Assembly: GCA_900457075.1 (NCBI GenBank)
Contig: UGYN01000002.1
Location: 1,054,001 to 1,118,000, forward strand
Length of the DNA: 64,000 bases
Reading direction: 5' to 3'
Origin: Serratia quinivorans
Lineage (GTDB): Bacteria; Pseudomonadota; Gammaproteobacteria; Enterobacterales; Enterobacteriaceae
The position numbers and the translations under genes are program-made. Shown in pieces: positions 49,640 through 60,229 of this stretch. Each line of letters starts with the position of its first letter. Position 1 is the first letter of the stretch. The notes under the pieces were generated by a model. It did not search any database. It saw only the letters and a program-made list of their open reading frames with translations, and was not told where the DNA came from.

Positions 49640-51616
49640 ATGAAATTAACACCAATCATGAGAGGGCTGGCGTTAGCGGGAATGCTATCCGGCTTTGCTA
49701 TTTCATCCTGGGCAGAAGTTGCGCCGAAAGAAGCAGCCTCCGCAACCAAACAAGCCAATGATGCGCTGTACGATCAGCTCCCCTTCTCAGATAACACCGA
49801 TTTTGCCAACGCGCATAAAGGTTTCATAGCTGCCTTGCCCACCGAAATTATCAAAGGTGAAAAAGGCAATGTCATCTGGAATCCCCAACAGTATGCCTTC
49901 ATCAAGGAAGGCGAAAAATCGCCGGATACCGTGAACCCAAGCCTGTGGCGCCAGTCGCAGTTGATTAACATCAGCGGCCTGTTTGAGGTCACGGATGGTG
50001 TTTACCAGATCCGTAACCTGGATCTCTCCAATATGACCATCATTGAGGGGAAAGAAGGCGTTACCGTGGTTGACCCTTTGGTTTCGGCAGAGACCGCCAA
50101 AGTGGGTATGGATCTCTATTATAAAAATAGAGGTAAAAAGCCCGTTGTCGCTATTATCTACACTCATAGCCACGTAGACCATTATGGTGGTGTGCGAGGT
50201 GTAGTCGATGAGGCCGATGTCAAGTCTGGCAAAGTGAAGGTTTATGCCCCCGCCGGCTTTATGGAGGCCGCCGTGGCAGAAAACATCATGGCGGGTAACG
50301 TCATGAGCCGCCGCGCCAGCTATATGTACGGCAATCTGTTGAAACCGGATGCCAAAGGCCAGGTGGGTGCGGGGTTGGGCACCACCACTTCGGCGGGTAC
50401 CGTCACCCTGATTGCCCCAACCCACATCATAGAGAAAGATGGCCAAAAAGAGGTCATCGACGGCCTTACCTATGATTTCATGCTGGCGCCAGGCTCTGAA
50501 GCACCATCAGAAATGCTGTGGTTTATCGAAGAGAAGAAACTCATCGAAGCGGCAGAAGATGTGACCCATACGCTGCATAATACTTATTCCCTGCGTGGCG
50601 CAAAAATCCGCGAACCCCTCCCTTGGTCAAAATATATTAACGAAGCGATAGTTCGCTGGGGTGACAAAGCGGAAATCATCATGGCTCAGCACCACTGGCC
50701 AACCTGGGGTAACGAGAACGTAGTTAACCTGCTCAAGAGCCAGCGCGATCTTTACCGTTATATTAATGACCAGACCCTTCGCATGGCGAATGAGGGTCTG
50801 ACCCGTGATGAAATAGCGGCGAAGTTCAAACTACCGGACAGCCTGGCGAAAACCTGGGCCAACCGGGGTTATTACGGTTCGGTGAGCCATGATGTTAAAG
50901 CGACTTATGTGCTCTATCTGGGCTGGTTTGATGGCAATCCTGCCACGCTGGATGAACTGCCACCGGAAGAAGCCGCGAAGAAATTCGTCGATTACATGGG
51001 CGGTGCCGATGCGATCCTCAAGAAAGCCAAAACCGACTTTGATCAGGGCAACTATCGTTGGGTCGCTCAGGTTGTCAGTAAAATAGTCTTTGCCGATCCG
51101 AATAATCAGGACGCGCGTAATCTTGAAGCTGACGCCCTGGAACAGCTGGGCTATCAGGCTGAATCTGGCCCATGGCGTAACTTCTACCTCACCGGCGCTC
51201 AGGAACTGCGTAACGGCGTGGTGAAAGGGCCAACCCCGAATACCGCCAGCCCGGATACCGTTCGAGCGATGACGCCGGAAATGTTCTTTGACTTCCTGGC
51301 GGTGCATATCAACGGAGAAAAGGCCGGCAAGGCCAAAGCCGTGTTTAACATTGATCTTGGTAGCGATGGCGGCAAGTACAAGCTGGAACTGGAAAACGGC
51401 GTGCTAAACCACACCGCCAACGCCGAAGCCAAAGATGCCGATGCCACCTTCACCCTTAACCGCGACACATTGAATAAAATCATCCTCAAGGAGGAAACGC
51501 TAAAACAGGCGGAAGATAAGGGAGAAGTGAAGGTAACGGGGAACGGGGCGAAAATGGACGAAATGTTAGGCTACATGGATAACTTTGAATTCTGGTTCAA
51601 CATTGTAACTCCGTAA
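49640..51616 (+). CDS. Alkyl/aryl-sulfatase, SdsA1/YjcS type, secreted
   Basis: 658 residues (E. coli YjcS 661). Signal peptide of about 25 residues (MRGLALAGMLSGFAISSWA|E), a metallo-beta-lactamase domain with THSHVDHYGG (H176, H178, D180, H181), a helical dimerisation domain (about 395-520), and a C-terminal SCP2-like domain (about 530-658) that binds the alkyl chain. Hydrolyses alkyl sulfates such as dodecyl sulfate in the periplasm. Single gene with GGGGATCC upstream. Not part of the E. coli gene order at this point. Confidence 0.9.
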   Translation: MKLTPIMRGLALAGMLSGFAISSWAEVAPKEAASATKQANDALYDQLPFSDNTDFANAHKGFIAALPTEIIKGEKGNVIWNPQQYAFIKEGEKSPDTVNPSLWRQSQLINISGLFEVTDGVYQIRNLDLSNMTIIEGKEGVTVVDPLVSAETAKVGMDLYYKNRGKKPVVAIIYTHSHVDHYGGVRGVVDEADVKSGKVKVYAPAGFMEAAVAENIMAGNVMSRRASYMYGNLLKPDAKGQVGAGLGTTTSAGTVTLIAPTHIIEKDGQKEVIDGLTYDFMLAPGSEAPSEMLWFIEEKKLIEAAEDVTHTLHNTYSLRGAKIREPLPWSKYINEAIVRWGDKAEIIMAQHHWPTWGNENVVNLLKSQRDLYRYINDQTLRMANEGLTRDEIAAKFKLPDSLAKTWANRGYYGSVSHDVKATYVLYLGWFDGNPATLDELPPEEAAKKFVDYMGGADAILKKAKTDFDQGNYRWVAQVVSKIVFADPNNQDARNLEADALEQLGYQAESGPWRNFYLTGAQELRNGVVKGPTPNTASPDTVRAMTPEMFFDFLAVHINGEKAGKAKAVFNIDLGSDGGKYKLELENGVLNHTANAEAKDADATFTLNRDTLNKIILKEETLKQAEDKGEVKVTGNGAKMDEMLGYMDNFEFWFNIVTP

Positions 51617-51623
51617 CACCCAT

Positions 51624-51650
51624 ACCCTGCGGCTTTCTAGGTCGCAGGGT
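51624..51650 (+). terminator. Hairpin after the alkylsulfatase
   Basis: ACCCTGCG and CGCAGGGT, an eight-base stem with an 11-base loop, eight bases past the stop. No T-run. Confidence 0.45.
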
Positions 51651-51837
51651 AAATCCGAACATATCGGAAATCCGCACGCCGCATTGCCATGCTCCCGCCC
51701 TGCTTTGGTATCCAGAGATTTTCCAGCAGTTCATCACCCGTTTCTGGAGCCCTACTTTTCTAGGTTGATTTTTACTTTATTGAGCGCTGAAAGAGTACTT
51801 GAGGGGATGGTAAGAAAAAGCAATGAAAGGCAGAAAT

Positions 51838-51951
51838 TGGTGGAGGCCCTGCCAGCTACATCCCGGCACACACGTCACCTGCTACGGCTGCTTCCTTCCG
51901 GATCTGACCGAGTTCACAAGTTAGTGTTGCGGGAGAACCAACAGGGCCCCC
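51838..51951 (-). ncRNA. ffs: 4.5S RNA of the signal recognition particle
   Basis: 114 nucleotides on the minus strand, nearly the E. coli sequence. It has the 5' end GGGGGCCCTGTTGG, the conserved tetraloop region CCGGAAGGAAGCAG, and the 3' arm GTAGCTGGCAGGGCC. It binds Ffh to form the SRP. A short 5' leader removed by RNase P is expected. Position next to atl is as in E. coli. Confidence 0.97.
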
Positions 51952-52099
51952 ATTGACGGCTTCTGTACTCTGAAGCGGTGGGCATTATCGGTGATGACCA
52001 GCCAAATAGCAAGCCAACCGGGGCCAACCGCTGTTTTCTTACCCACCTCGACTGTGGCACACTTTCATCCTTGGTTTTTGCCGCAGCAGGAAAACAGAA

Positions 52100-52414
52100 A
52101 TGGAGCCAGAAGATGCCTCATTCAGCCAACGCGTGTTCCACGTGATAGCCGCTATTCCCTATGGCAAGGTCACGACCTATGGCGAAGTGGCGCGGCTGGC
52201 CGGTTCACCACGCGCCGCACGTCAGGTCGGCGGCGTATTAAGGCGCCTGCCAGAAGGTAGCAGCCTGCCCTGGCATCGGGTGATTAACCGGCACGGCCAA
52301 ATTTCACAGCAGGGAGAGGACTTCCAGCGCCAGCGTCAGGCGTTGCTTGAAGAGGGGATTATCTTCGGCACGCACAGCACGGTGGATCTGCTGGTTTACG
52401 GCTGGCGCTGGTAA
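52100..52414 (+). CDS. atl: Alkyltransferase-like protein Atl (YbaZ)
   Basis: 104 residues, the DNA-binding domain of O6-alkylguanine transferases. The active-site motif is PWHR with W58 in place of the alkyl-accepting Cys, so it cannot transfer the alkyl group. It binds O6-alkylguanine and flags it for nucleotide excision repair. Shorter at the N-terminus than E. coli YbaZ (129). Start preceded by weak AACAGAA. Confidence 0.93.
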   Translation: MEPEDASFSQRVFHVIAAIPYGKVTTYGEVARLAGSPRAARQVGGVLRRLPEGSSLPWHRVINRHGQISQQGEDFQRQRQALLEEGIIFGTHSTVDLLVYGWRW

Positions 52415-52421
52415 TAAACAA

Positions 52422-52452
52422 AACAGCCTTTGGCCGAAGCGCAAAGGCTGTT
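52422..52452. terminator. Bidirectional terminator between atl and ybaY
   Basis: AACAGCCTTTG and CAAAGGCTGTT, an 11-base stem with a nine-base loop, between convergent stops. Confidence 0.82.
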
Positions 52453-52480
52453 GAAGGTTTACTCTTTCAGTGCTGCCAGC

Positions 52481-52972
52481 TTACGGCATGGTTGCCGGGG
52501 CTGCCTGAACCGCAACGCCCTGCACCGGGACCATTACCAGGTCAGCACGGGTGCCGTTACGGTTTACCACTTCCTGGATCGTATCGGTAATAAAGGTCAT
52601 CTGCCCATTTACCGTAATTGCCGCACTCAGGATGATGCGTGCATTAGGCTGAATATCGGCCGGGTTGTACGGCAGGACAAAATTAAACGGTGCCTGTTTA
52701 CCCTCGGTGCGAACCGCACGCTGGGCAATGACTTTAGACGGAGCATCCGCCAGCGAGGCATCAGAGAGCGTGACGGTCAGTACTGCATCCGGCGGCAGCG
52801 CAATGCGCTGGCGAATGTTAACCGAGCCAGTCACCGCTGGGCCCTGAATCTGCGTTTGCGCAATCGCCGGGTTTCCCGTTGTTGGTACAGGCACATTCGC
52901 ACTCTTTTGGGCACAGCCCGCCAGGGTGAGGGTCAATGCAGCTGCTCCACCTACGATTTGCCAGAGTTTCAT
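52481..52972 (-). CDS. ybaY: YbaY-type envelope lipoprotein
   Basis: 163 residues. Lipoprotein signal with lipobox LAGC (Cys near 20), then a beta-rich domain of the YbaY/Lpo type with LPPDAVLTVTLSDASLADAPS, almost identical to E. coli YbaY. Shorter than the E. coli protein (190), which has a Pro/Thr tail. Function not well established; proposed glycan-binding or stress lipoprotein. Start at 52972 after GGAGAG. Confidence 0.9.
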   Translation of the reverse strand: MKLWQIVGGAAALTLTLAGCAQKSANVPVPTTGNPAIAQTQIQGPAVTGSVNIRQRIALPPDAVLTVTLSDASLADAPSKVIAQRAVRTEGKQAPFNFVLPYNPADIQPNARIILSAAITVNGQMTFITDTIQEVVNRNGTRADLVMVPVQGVAVQAAPATMP

Positions 52973-53202
52973 GGATCGCTCTCCTTTTTTATTATCAACA
53001 TGTTGGTGGCTTTCACCACCGCACCTATTAAACTTAGCACAAAACACTGAAAAATCCATTTAGTCCTGCCTATTAATCACTTAGCCCTCTAATAACGCTC
53101 AGCATTCAGTCAATTTTCTCTGTGCCATAACGCAATATATTGACGTCTTGCCGTGATATTCCGCACACTGCGCAAAATGATTATTAAAAGGGTAGTAACT
53201 TT

Positions 53203-54066
53203 ATGAGCCAGGCACTGCAAAACCTCCTCGATCTGCTGGATCTGGAGAAAATTGAAGAAGGGCTGTTCCGCGGCCAAAGTGAAGATCTGGGATTACGCCA
53301 GGTCTTCGGCGGCCAGGTGGTGGGTCAGGCGCTGTATGCCGCCAAGCAAACGGTGCCGGCTGAACGCAGCGTTCACTCGTTCCACAGCTATTTCCTGCGT
53401 CCGGGCGACAGCAGCAAGCCGATTATTTATGACGTGGAAATTCTGCGCGACGGCAACAGCTTCAGCGCCCGCCGCGTCAGCGCCATTCAGCACGGTAAAC
53501 CGATTTTCTACATGACCGCCTCCTTCCAAAGTCCGGAAGAAGGCTTTGAACACCAGAACACCATGCCGGACGTGCCGCCGCCAGAAGGGCTGATGTCTGA
53601 GTCAGACATTGCCCAAAAACTGTCGCATATGCTGCCGGACAAGGTGCGTGAGAAGTTTATCGGCCAGAAACCGATTGAGATGCGTCCGGTCAAATTCCAC
53701 AATCCGCTGAAAGGCAGTGTGGAAGAACCGCACCGCTACGTATGGTTCCGCGCCAACGGCACCATGCCGGACGATCTGCGCATCCATCAGTACCTGCTGG
53801 GTTATGCGTCTGACTTCAACTTCCTGCCGACGGCGCTGCAGCCGCACGGCGTCGGTTTCCTGGAGCCGGGCATGCAGGTGGCAACCATCGATCACTCCAT
53901 GTGGTTCCACCGCCCATTCCGCATGGATGACTGGCTGCTGTACGTGGTGGAAAGCACGTCCGCCTCCGGCGCCCGTGGATTTGTACGCGGTCAATTCTAT
54001 ACCCGTGACGGCGTATTGGTTGCCACCACGGTACAGGAAGGCGTGATCCGCCAGCGCGAAGCCTGA
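53203..54066 (+). CDS. tesB: Acyl-CoA thioesterase II
   Basis: 287 residues (E. coli 286). Double hot-dog fold with [15 protein letters not shown], the active-site segment around [10 protein letters not shown], and [11 protein letters not shown]. Hydrolyses medium- and long-chain acyl-CoA in the cytoplasm. Confidence 0.96.
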   Translation: MSQALQNLLDLLDLEKIEEGLFRGQSEDLGLRQVFGGQVVGQALYAAKQTVPAERSVHSFHSYFLRPGDSSKPIIYDVEILRDGNSFSARRVSAIQHGKPIFYMTASFQSPEEGFEHQNTMPDVPPPEGLMSESDIAQKLSHMLPDKVREKFIGQKPIEMRPVKFHNPLKGSVEEPHRYVWFRANGTMPDDLRIHQYLLGYASDFNFLPTALQPHGVGFLEPGMQVATIDHSMWFHRPFRMDDWLLYVVESTSASGARGFVRGQFYTRDGVLVATTVQEGVIRQREA

Positions 54067-54078
54067 TAAACGCAGGCC

Positions 54079-54111
54079 AAAAAAAAGGGCGATGGTGACA
54101 TCGCCCTTTTT
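54079..54111. terminator. Bidirectional terminator between tesB and amtB
   Basis: A-run, GGGCGATG, GTGA loop, CATCGCCC, T-run; serves both convergent genes. Confidence 0.92.
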
Positions 54112-54162
54112 GCATCATCATTATTTTTCGAGTTATTTTAGCGCACTGCCCTTCTTCAAGGC

Positions 54163-55449
54163 TTATTGGTTATAGGCACTCTCGCCATGGCTGTTGACGT
54201 CCAGACCTTCGCGTTCCTGCTCTTCCGGTACGCGCAGCCCGACGATGGCCCCTGCCACTTTAAAGGCGATAAAGGCTGCTACACCAGACCACACCAGCGT
54301 AATCACTACGCTCAACAACTGGATCCACACCTGATGGCCCATGGTGACGCCCTCGGCGTACCCAGTGCCGCCCAACGAGGCCGAGGTGAATACCCCGGTC
54401 AGCAGGCAACCGACGATACCGCACACGCCATGCACACCGAACACGTCACAGGTATCATCTACTTTCAGCCATTTCTTCAGCGTGACCACGCCCCACAGAC
54501 CGGCGATACCGCCAATCAGGCCGATAATCAACGCCCCGCCAATACCCACGGTGCCTGCAGCCGGCGTGATGGCAACCAGCCCGGCGATCATGCCGGAACA
54601 GGCGCCCAACAGGGAAGGCTTGCCACGAACAATCCACTCGGCAAAGGTCCAGGAGAGGATCGCGCCGGCAGTCGCCACCACGGTATTCAGGAACGCCAGG
54701 GCCGCAATGCCGTTAGCCGCGCTGGCAGAACCGGCGTTAAAGCCGAACCAGCCGATATACAGGATGGAAGCCCCGGTAAACACCATGGGCAGGTTGTGCG
54801 GTTTGAAAGCTTCCTTACCGAAACCGGCACGCTTGCCCAGCAGGTAAGCGCCAACCAGACCGGCACTCGCTGCGTTGATGTGCACAACGGTACCGCCGGC
54901 AAAGTCCAACGCGCCATCAGCGGCCAGGAAGCCGCCGCCCCACACCATGTGGGCAATCGGCAGGTAAGAAATGGTGAACCAGATGGCTGCGAAGATCACC
55001 ACCGCAGAGAAGCGGATACGCTCGGCAAAGCCGCCCACCACCAGCGCAACGGTAATACAGGCGAACGAACACTGGAACGCCACGTGGATCATCTGGCTAA
55101 AGGTCCCGGTGACGCTGTCGATGCCAATGCCTTTGAGCATCGCCGTCTGGAAACCGCCGAAGAAGGCGTTACCTTCGCTGAAAGCCAGGCTGTAGCCATA
55201 AAGCACCCACAGCACGCACACCAGGGCAAAGGTAACGGTGACCTGGGTCAACATGGAGAGCACGTTTTTGGAACGCAGCAAACCGCCGTAAAACAGAGCG
55301 ACACCCGGCAGGGTCATGAACAGCACCAAAGCGGTGCAAATCATCATGAAGGCGTTATCCGCCTTGTCTGCGACCGCCGGAGCGGCCAGTGCCAAAGAAG
55401 GAACCATGGTTACCGTACTCAGGCCCAACATGGATAAAAGTTTTTTCAT
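54163..55449 (-). CDS. amtB: Ammonium channel AmtB
   Basis: 428 residues. Signal peptide of about 22 residues, then eleven helices with the twin-histidine pore (HVAFQ and GVHGVCG), the Phe gate region and the AmtB signature DFAGGTVVHINA. Conducts ammonium and is blocked by GlnK. Start at 55449 follows GGATTGATA; 36 bases after glnK. Confidence 0.96.
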   Translation of the reverse strand: MKKLLSMLGLSTVTMVPSLALAAPAVADKADNAFMMICTALVLFMTLPGVALFYGGLLRSKNVLSMLTQVTVTFALVCVLWVLYGYSLAFSEGNAFFGGFQTAMLKGIGIDSVTGTFSQMIHVAFQCSFACITVALVVGGFAERIRFSAVVIFAAIWFTISYLPIAHMVWGGGFLAADGALDFAGGTVVHINAASAGLVGAYLLGKRAGFGKEAFKPHNLPMVFTGASILYIGWFGFNAGSASAANGIAALAFLNTVVATAGAILSWTFAEWIVRGKPSLLGACSGMIAGLVAITPAAGTVGIGGALIIGLIGGIAGLWGVVTLKKWLKVDDTCDVFGVHGVCGIVGCLLTGVFTSASLGGTGYAEGVTMGHQVWIQLLSVVITLVWSGVAAFIAFKVAGAIVGLRVPEEQEREGLDVNSHGESAYNQ

Positions 55450-55485
55450 TATCAATCCATCCCCATTACTTTACTGAGCCAGTGA

Positions 55486-55824
55486 TTACAGTGCTGCTTC
55501 GTCTGTTTCGCCGGTGCGAATGCGAATGACACGTTGCAATTCGGCAACGAAAATTTTGCCATCACCGATTTTTCCGGTGTAGGCCGCTTTACTGATAACA
55601 TCGACCACTTCGTCTAACTGATCGTCGGCGATAGCGATGTCGATTTTTACCTTAGGTAAGAAGTTGACGCTGTATTCGGCTCCACGATAGAGCTCAGCAT
55701 GCCCCTTCTGGCGACCAAAGCCTTTTACTTCGCTTACGGTCAGCCCCTGAATACCCACAGAGGATAGGGCTTCACGCACGTCCTCCAGCTTGAATGGTTT
55801 AATCACCACGGTCACCAGCTTCAT
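55486..55824 (-). CDS. glnK: PII signal protein GlnK
   Basis: 112 residues, almost identical to E. coli GlnK. T-loop with the uridylylation site Y51 in GAEYSVNF, and KIGDGKIFV. Binds ATP and 2-oxoglutarate; deuridylylated GlnK plugs AmtB. The start at 55824 is set by alignment and GGGGC upstream. Confidence 0.97.
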   Translation of the reverse strand: MKLVTVVIKPFKLEDVREALSSVGIQGLTVSEVKGFGRQKGHAELYRGAEYSVNFLPKVKIDIAIADDQLDEVVDVISKAAYTGKIGDGKIFVAELQRVIRIRTGETDEAAL

Positions 55825-55876
55825 ATTGCCCCTCCACGAATTAAGCCCAAACTCACCCCTGGTACGAGTCTTATAA

Positions 55877-55892
55877 AGCAAAGGCTATGCCA
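55877..55892 (-). promoter_or_regulatory. Sigma-54 promoter of glnK-amtB
   Basis: On the minus strand TGGCATAGCCTTTGCT, with GG and GC exactly ten bases apart, about 55 bases before glnK. Confidence 0.85.
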
Positions 55893-56000
55893 TAAATGGA
55901 TTGGTACGCTAATTCAGCAAATTAACCGACCAGGCAGGGGTGTAACGCAACGCCGCTAGCCAATGGCAGGCTATCGCACAGGGAATTGATTAAATATTGC

Positions 56001-56015
56001 GCACTATTTTGGTGC
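56001..56015 (-). promoter_or_regulatory. NtrC-binding site upstream of glnK
   Basis: GCACTATTTTGGTGC fits the NtrC dyad (GCAC, seven bases, GTGC) about 120 bases upstream of the sigma-54 promoter, the normal enhancer range. A weaker half-match at 56062-56078 could be a second site. Confidence 0.7.
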
Positions 56016-56082
56016 GTGACGCGTCGTAAAAGTGCAGAGAAAGGGAATTAAAACGCAGCGATGCCTGTTTGTGGTGCGTGCG

Positions 56083-56112
56083 GGAAAAGAAAGAGGCCGC
56101 TCAAGCGGCCTC
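56083..56112 (-). terminator. Terminator of mdlAB
   Basis: On the minus strand GAGGCCGC, TTGA loop, GCGGCCTC, then TTTCTTTT. Confidence 0.88.
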
Positions 56113-56117
56113 ATAGA

Positions 56118-57896
56118 TCATGCAGTTTGTGTTTCTTCGCGGTTGGCGGCTGCCAGCTCTTCACCCACCAGTTGCAGTTGATACATCTGGTAGTAACGCC
56201 CCTGCTGCGCCAGCAGTTGCTGATGGTTACCCTGCTCGACAGCCTGACCACGGTGCAACACCAGAATCGAATCGGCATCAACAATGGTCGACAAACGGTG
56301 AGCGATCACTACCAGCGTGGTGTGCTCGCGGATCAAACTCAGCGCCCGCTGAATAGCTTGTTCCGTACCCGAGTCAATGTTGGCGGTGGCTTCGTCGAGG
56401 ATCAGGATCTTCGGCGCCTGTACCAGTACCCTGGCCATCGCCAATAGCTGCTTCTGCCCCACCGACAGGTTATTACCCTGCTCGCCCAGCCGGGTGTGAA
56501 TGCCTTCAGGGAAAGAGCGAACCAACTCAGCCAGTTGCACCCTTTCCAATGCCTGCCAGACCGCCTCTTCACTGATATTGCGCCCCAGAGTGACGTTGGC
56601 CAGTACCGATTCGGCAATCACCACCGGATCCTGCTGCACCATAGCGATGCCCTGGCGCAGGGTAGCGTGTGAAAGGCTGGACAGAGGCCGTCCGTCGAGA
56701 CGCACTTCCCCCTGATCGACCGGGTAATAGCCCATCAGCAGATTGGCCAGCGTGCTCTTACCGCTGCCGGTATGGCCGACCAGCGCCACAAAGCCGCGTG
56801 AAGGCACCGACAGCGAAATATGCTGCAGCACCTTTTTGTCATCACGGTAGGAAAAACTCAGGTCGTCAATATCAATACGGCCGCTCTCCAGCGGACGAGC
56901 ATCCGTCCCGTAGCTCTGCTGGCAGCGATCCATCAGTTCGAAAATACGCTCACCGGCCACCACCGCCTGCTGCAAAATCGACTGTTGCGACGTCAACTCA
57001 ATCAACGGCTCATTCAAACGCCCCAGATAGTTGATAAAGGCATACAGCACACCGACGCCGATCGCCCCCTCACCGCTGAAACCGAACAGCATCAGCAGGC
57101 CGCACAACACCAGCGCCGAAAACAGGCTGAGCAGCGGACGTAGCAGGAAACCGTCCAACCGCAGCGTTTGCATACGCGCGGTATAGTGGGAACGGCTGGC
57201 AGCGCTCATGCGCTCGCCGAAGCGGATCTGCTGGCGGAACTGCTGGATCACGCCCATGCCGTTAATCACTTCGTTAAAACCGTCGTTGATGTCGGCCAGA
57301 TAGCTACGCACCCGGCGTACAATAGGGATGCTGTAGTATTGGTAAATGCCCATCACCACGAATACCGCCGGGAAGATGCAGATCGCCACCAGCGCCATGC
57401 GCCAGTCGAGGCTGAACATCGCCACCAGCATAGCGCCAATCAGCGCAGCGCTTTTCAGCACCGTAGACACCACCATCACGTACAGATCTTTGATCACCTC
57501 GGTGTCATTGGTCACCCGGGAGATCAACTGCCCAACCGGCTGAGTATCAAAAGCGCTCAGCGGCTGGCGTAATGCGGCATCCATCACGTCCGTTCGCAGA
57601 CGTTGAACCACCCCGACCGCCGCCTGATTGAACAGCAACGCCTGGAAATAGTGTAGCGCCGCCGCCAACAGCTCCAGCAGGATATAGGCCGCCGCCAGCC
57701 CGCAGACGATGGTCAGCGGCAACTGCCCTTTGGCAACATAGTTATCGATAAAGTAGCTGACCAGGATCGGCCCGGCGACTTCCGCCGCCGCCGCGACCCA
57801 CAGCATCAACACCGCCAGCCCCAGCGGTTTGCGGTACGGCGATCCATAAGCCAGCAACCGTTTCAGCGTCGGCCACAGCTTTTGCATCTTATTCAT
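56118..57896 (-). CDS. mdlB: ABC exporter half-transporter MdlB
   Basis: 592 residues. Type I exporter membrane domain (1-320) plus ATPase with Walker [10 protein letters not shown] (about 378), signature [10 protein letters not shown], canonical Walker B ILDEAT and switch H. The catalytic Glu is present. Overlaps the mdlA stop by eight bases; heterodimer with MdlA. In the family a multidrug or lipid-linked role is proposed but not proved. Confidence 0.93.
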   Translation of the reverse strand: MNKMQKLWPTLKRLLAYGSPYRKPLGLAVLMLWVAAAAEVAGPILVSYFIDNYVAKGQLPLTIVCGLAAAYILLELLAAALHYFQALLFNQAAVGVVQRLRTDVMDAALRQPLSAFDTQPVGQLISRVTNDTEVIKDLYVMVVSTVLKSAALIGAMLVAMFSLDWRMALVAICIFPAVFVVMGIYQYYSIPIVRRVRSYLADINDGFNEVINGMGVIQQFRQQIRFGERMSAASRSHYTARMQTLRLDGFLLRPLLSLFSALVLCGLLMLFGFSGEGAIGVGVLYAFINYLGRLNEPLIELTSQQSILQQAVVAGERIFELMDRCQQSYGTDARPLESGRIDIDDLSFSYRDDKKVLQHISLSVPSRGFVALVGHTGSGKSTLANLLMGYYPVDQGEVRLDGRPLSSLSHATLRQGIAMVQQDPVVIAESVLANVTLGRNISEEAVWQALERVQLAELVRSFPEGIHTRLGEQGNNLSVGQKQLLAMARVLVQAPKILILDEATANIDSGTEQAIQRALSLIREHTTLVVIAHRLSTIVDADSILVLHRGQAVEQGNHQQLLAQQGRYYQMYQLQLVGEELAAANREETQTA

Positions 57897-59664
57897 TGGC
57901 TAGTATCTCCTCGCCGCTTTCCGGTGCCTCGTCCAGCGCCGCTTCCAGTTGCTGATAGCGGTACATATCGCGATACCAGCCCGGTTGGGCCGCCAGTGAC
58001 GCATGTTCACCACGCTGAGCCACGCCGCCGTGCTGGATCACCAAAATCTCGCTGGCTTCGGTCAATGCCGAAAGCCGGTGCGCGCTGATAATCACCGTGC
58101 GGTTTTGCCCCCAGCTGCGCAGGTTATGCAGGATCTGGTGTTCGGTACGGCCATCCACCGCCGACAGCGCGTCGTCGAGGATCAGGATTTCCGCGTCCAG
58201 CAACAGGGCGCGTGCGATGGAAATACGCTGTTTCTGACCACCGGAAAGCATCACGCCACGCTCACCCACCTCGGTTTCATAGCCTTGCGGCAGGCGCAAA
58301 ATATCCTCGTGCACGCTGGCCAGGCGGGCCGCACGCTCAATCTGTTCCTGCGTCGCCCCTGGGTTGCCGAGCGCGATGTTGTTTGCCACGCTGTCTGAGA
58401 ATAAGAACGGTGTCTGGCTGACCACGGACAACCGCGAACGCCAATCGTCGAGTTTCACCTGGGTCAGCGGCAGCCCCTGATAGCTGATCTGGCCGTCATC
58501 AACATCAAATTGGCGCTGGATCAGTGACAGCAGCGTCGATTTACCGGCACCGGTCGGGCCGCACAGGCCGAGCATTTGCCCCGGCTCCAGCTTCAGCACC
58601 ACATCATGCAGCGCCGGGTGGGTATTGCCCGGATAGTGAAATGCGCGAATGTCGATTGCCAGATTGCCACGCCCAGCCGGTAAGGCTTGATCGCCATCCG
58701 TCACTGCCGGCGCTTCATCCAGCAGGCTGCGGATACGGCTATAGGCCGCGCTACCGCGTTCAACGATGTTGAACATCCAGGCCAGCGCCAACATTGGCCA
58801 AATCATCAGGCCGAGGTACATCACAAAGCTGGTCAGTTGGCCCAGAGTCAGAGTACCGTTCACCACCATCCAACTGCCGCCGCCGATAGCCAGCAGATTG
58901 GCGGTACCGATGGCGATATAAATCGTCGGGTCGAAACGGGCATCCACCCGCGCTACGTGCATGTTTTTGGCACCGGTCTGGGCGGCCACTTCGGCAAACT
59001 GATTGGACTGATGATCTTCCAGCCCGAACGCCTTGATCATGCGGATACTGGTCATGCTTTCCTGCGCCTGATCGTTCAGGCTGGAGAACGCCGCCTGCGC
59101 CGATTTAAAACGCTGGTGTAACTGGTCGCCGTAGTACTTGATGACGATCGCCATGATCGGCATGGGGATCAGCGACAGCAGGGTCAGCTGCCAGCTAATT
59201 TGGGTACTCATCACCACCAGCACCGCTAATCCCATCACCAGCGAATCCACCAGCGTCAGCACCCCTTCACCGGCGGCGAAAACCACCCGGTCGACATCAT
59301 TGGTGGCGCGCGCCATCAGATCGCCGGTACGGTGGCGCAGATAGAAGGCCGGATTCTGACGGCTAAGCTGGCGGTAGAAGTTTTCACGCAGCTCCACGGC
59401 AAGCTGATAGGATGCACCAAACAGCAGAACCCGCCACACATAGCGCAGCAGGTAGACCACCACGGCAGTGCCGAGCATCAGCCCCAGCCACGCCATTAAT
59501 ACGCCGCCGGACATCTGTTTTTCGGTGACGCCATCCACAATGATCCCCACCAGCTTGGGCGGCAACAGTTGCAGTATGGCAATGATGATCAGCAGCACCA
59601 CCGCCCCGAGGTAGCGGCGCCACTCGCGGCGGAAATACCAGCCGATTTGAGCAAATAGTCTCAC
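57889..59664 (-). CDS. mdlA: ABC exporter half-transporter MdlA
   Basis: 591 residues. Six-helix membrane domain (about 15-300) and ATPase with Walker [10 protein letters not shown], signature LSGGQKQRI and Walker [12 protein letters not shown]. The usual catalytic Glu is Asp, so this half forms the degenerate ATP site of the MdlAB heterodimer. Downstream of decR as in E. coli, 91 bases away. Confidence 0.93.
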   Translation of the reverse strand: MRLFAQIGWYFRREWRRYLGAVVLLIIIAILQLLPPKLVGIIVDGVTEKQMSGGVLMAWLGLMLGTAVVVYLLRYVWRVLLFGASYQLAVELRENFYRQLSRQNPAFYLRHRTGDLMARATNDVDRVVFAAGEGVLTLVDSLVMGLAVLVVMSTQISWQLTLLSLIPMPIMAIVIKYYGDQLHQRFKSAQAAFSSLNDQAQESMTSIRMIKAFGLEDHQSNQFAEVAAQTGAKNMHVARVDARFDPTIYIAIGTANLLAIGGGSWMVVNGTLTLGQLTSFVMYLGLMIWPMLALAWMFNIVERGSAAYSRIRSLLDEAPAVTDGDQALPAGRGNLAIDIRAFHYPGNTHPALHDVVLKLEPGQMLGLCGPTGAGKSTLLSLIQRQFDVDDGQISYQGLPLTQVKLDDWRSRLSVVSQTPFLFSDSVANNIALGNPGATQEQIERAARLASVHEDILRLPQGYETEVGERGVMLSGGQKQRISIARALLLDAEILILDDALSAVDGRTEHQILHNLRSWGQNRTVIISAHRLSALTEASEILVIQHGGVAQRGEHASLAAQPGWYRDMYRYQQLEAALDEAPESGEEILANE

Positions 59665-59755
59665 GCAGTTTTATTCCAGGATGTAATGGTTTTTTCTCTC
59701 GTTCTGCCTCAGCAGAGTAGGATACCACCGTTACTTTGCCAATTTGGTGAACTTT

Positions 59756-60217
59756 TCACTCAGGAACCGGCAGTGCGGTGGTGTATTTGATTTTTTCCAT
59801 CGCGAAGCTGGAAGTGACGTCGATCAGCCCCGGCACGCCGTTCACCAGGCGCTTGTAAAAGCTGTCGTAACTCTTCATATCCGCCACTTCCACCTGCATC
59901 AGGTAATCGTACTCTCCCGCCATGCGATAGAAGGCCAGCACCTCCGGCATCTGCTTAGTCAGTTGCACGAACTGTTGATACCACTCGCTGCTGTGCTGCT
60001 GAGTTTTGATCAGCACAAATGCCGTCAGGCCCAGGCCGAGCTTTTCGTTATCCAGCAGCGCGACTCGCCCACGGATATAACCTTCTTCTTCCAGCCGCTT
60101 GAGCCTTTTCCAGCAGGGTGTTGACGTCAGATTGACCGCGTCGGCCAACACCTGCAGCGGTTGCGTACAGTCCTGCTGCAGCATGCACAGTAATTTACGG
60201 TCCGTTTTATCTAACAT
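59756..60217 (-). CDS. decR: Lrp/AsnC-family cysteine-sensing regulator DecR (YbaO)
   Basis: 153 residues. N-terminal winged helix ([45 protein letters not shown] cut here as positions 2-46) and a C-terminal RAM effector domain. E. coli DecR activates cysteine detoxification genes. Divergent from a cysteine desulfhydrase gene, so probably its activator. Confidence 0.92.
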   Translation of the reverse strand: MLDKTDRKLLCMLQQDCTQPLQVLADAVNLTSTPCWKRLKRLEEEGYIRGRVALLDNEKLGLGLTAFVLIKTQQHSSEWYQQFVQLTKQMPEVLAFYRMAGEYDYLMQVEVADMKSYDSFYKRLVNGVPGLIDVTSSFAMEKIKYTTALPVPE

Positions 60218-60229
60218 ATCGTCAACCAG

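Noticed and set aside
51684..51956. 90-residue plus-strand frame
   Set aside because: Mostly antisense to 4.5S RNA, which explains the sequence.
54166..55437. 423-residue open frame on the plus strand
   Set aside because: Mirror of amtB codons; His/Gln-rich and without homology I can recall.
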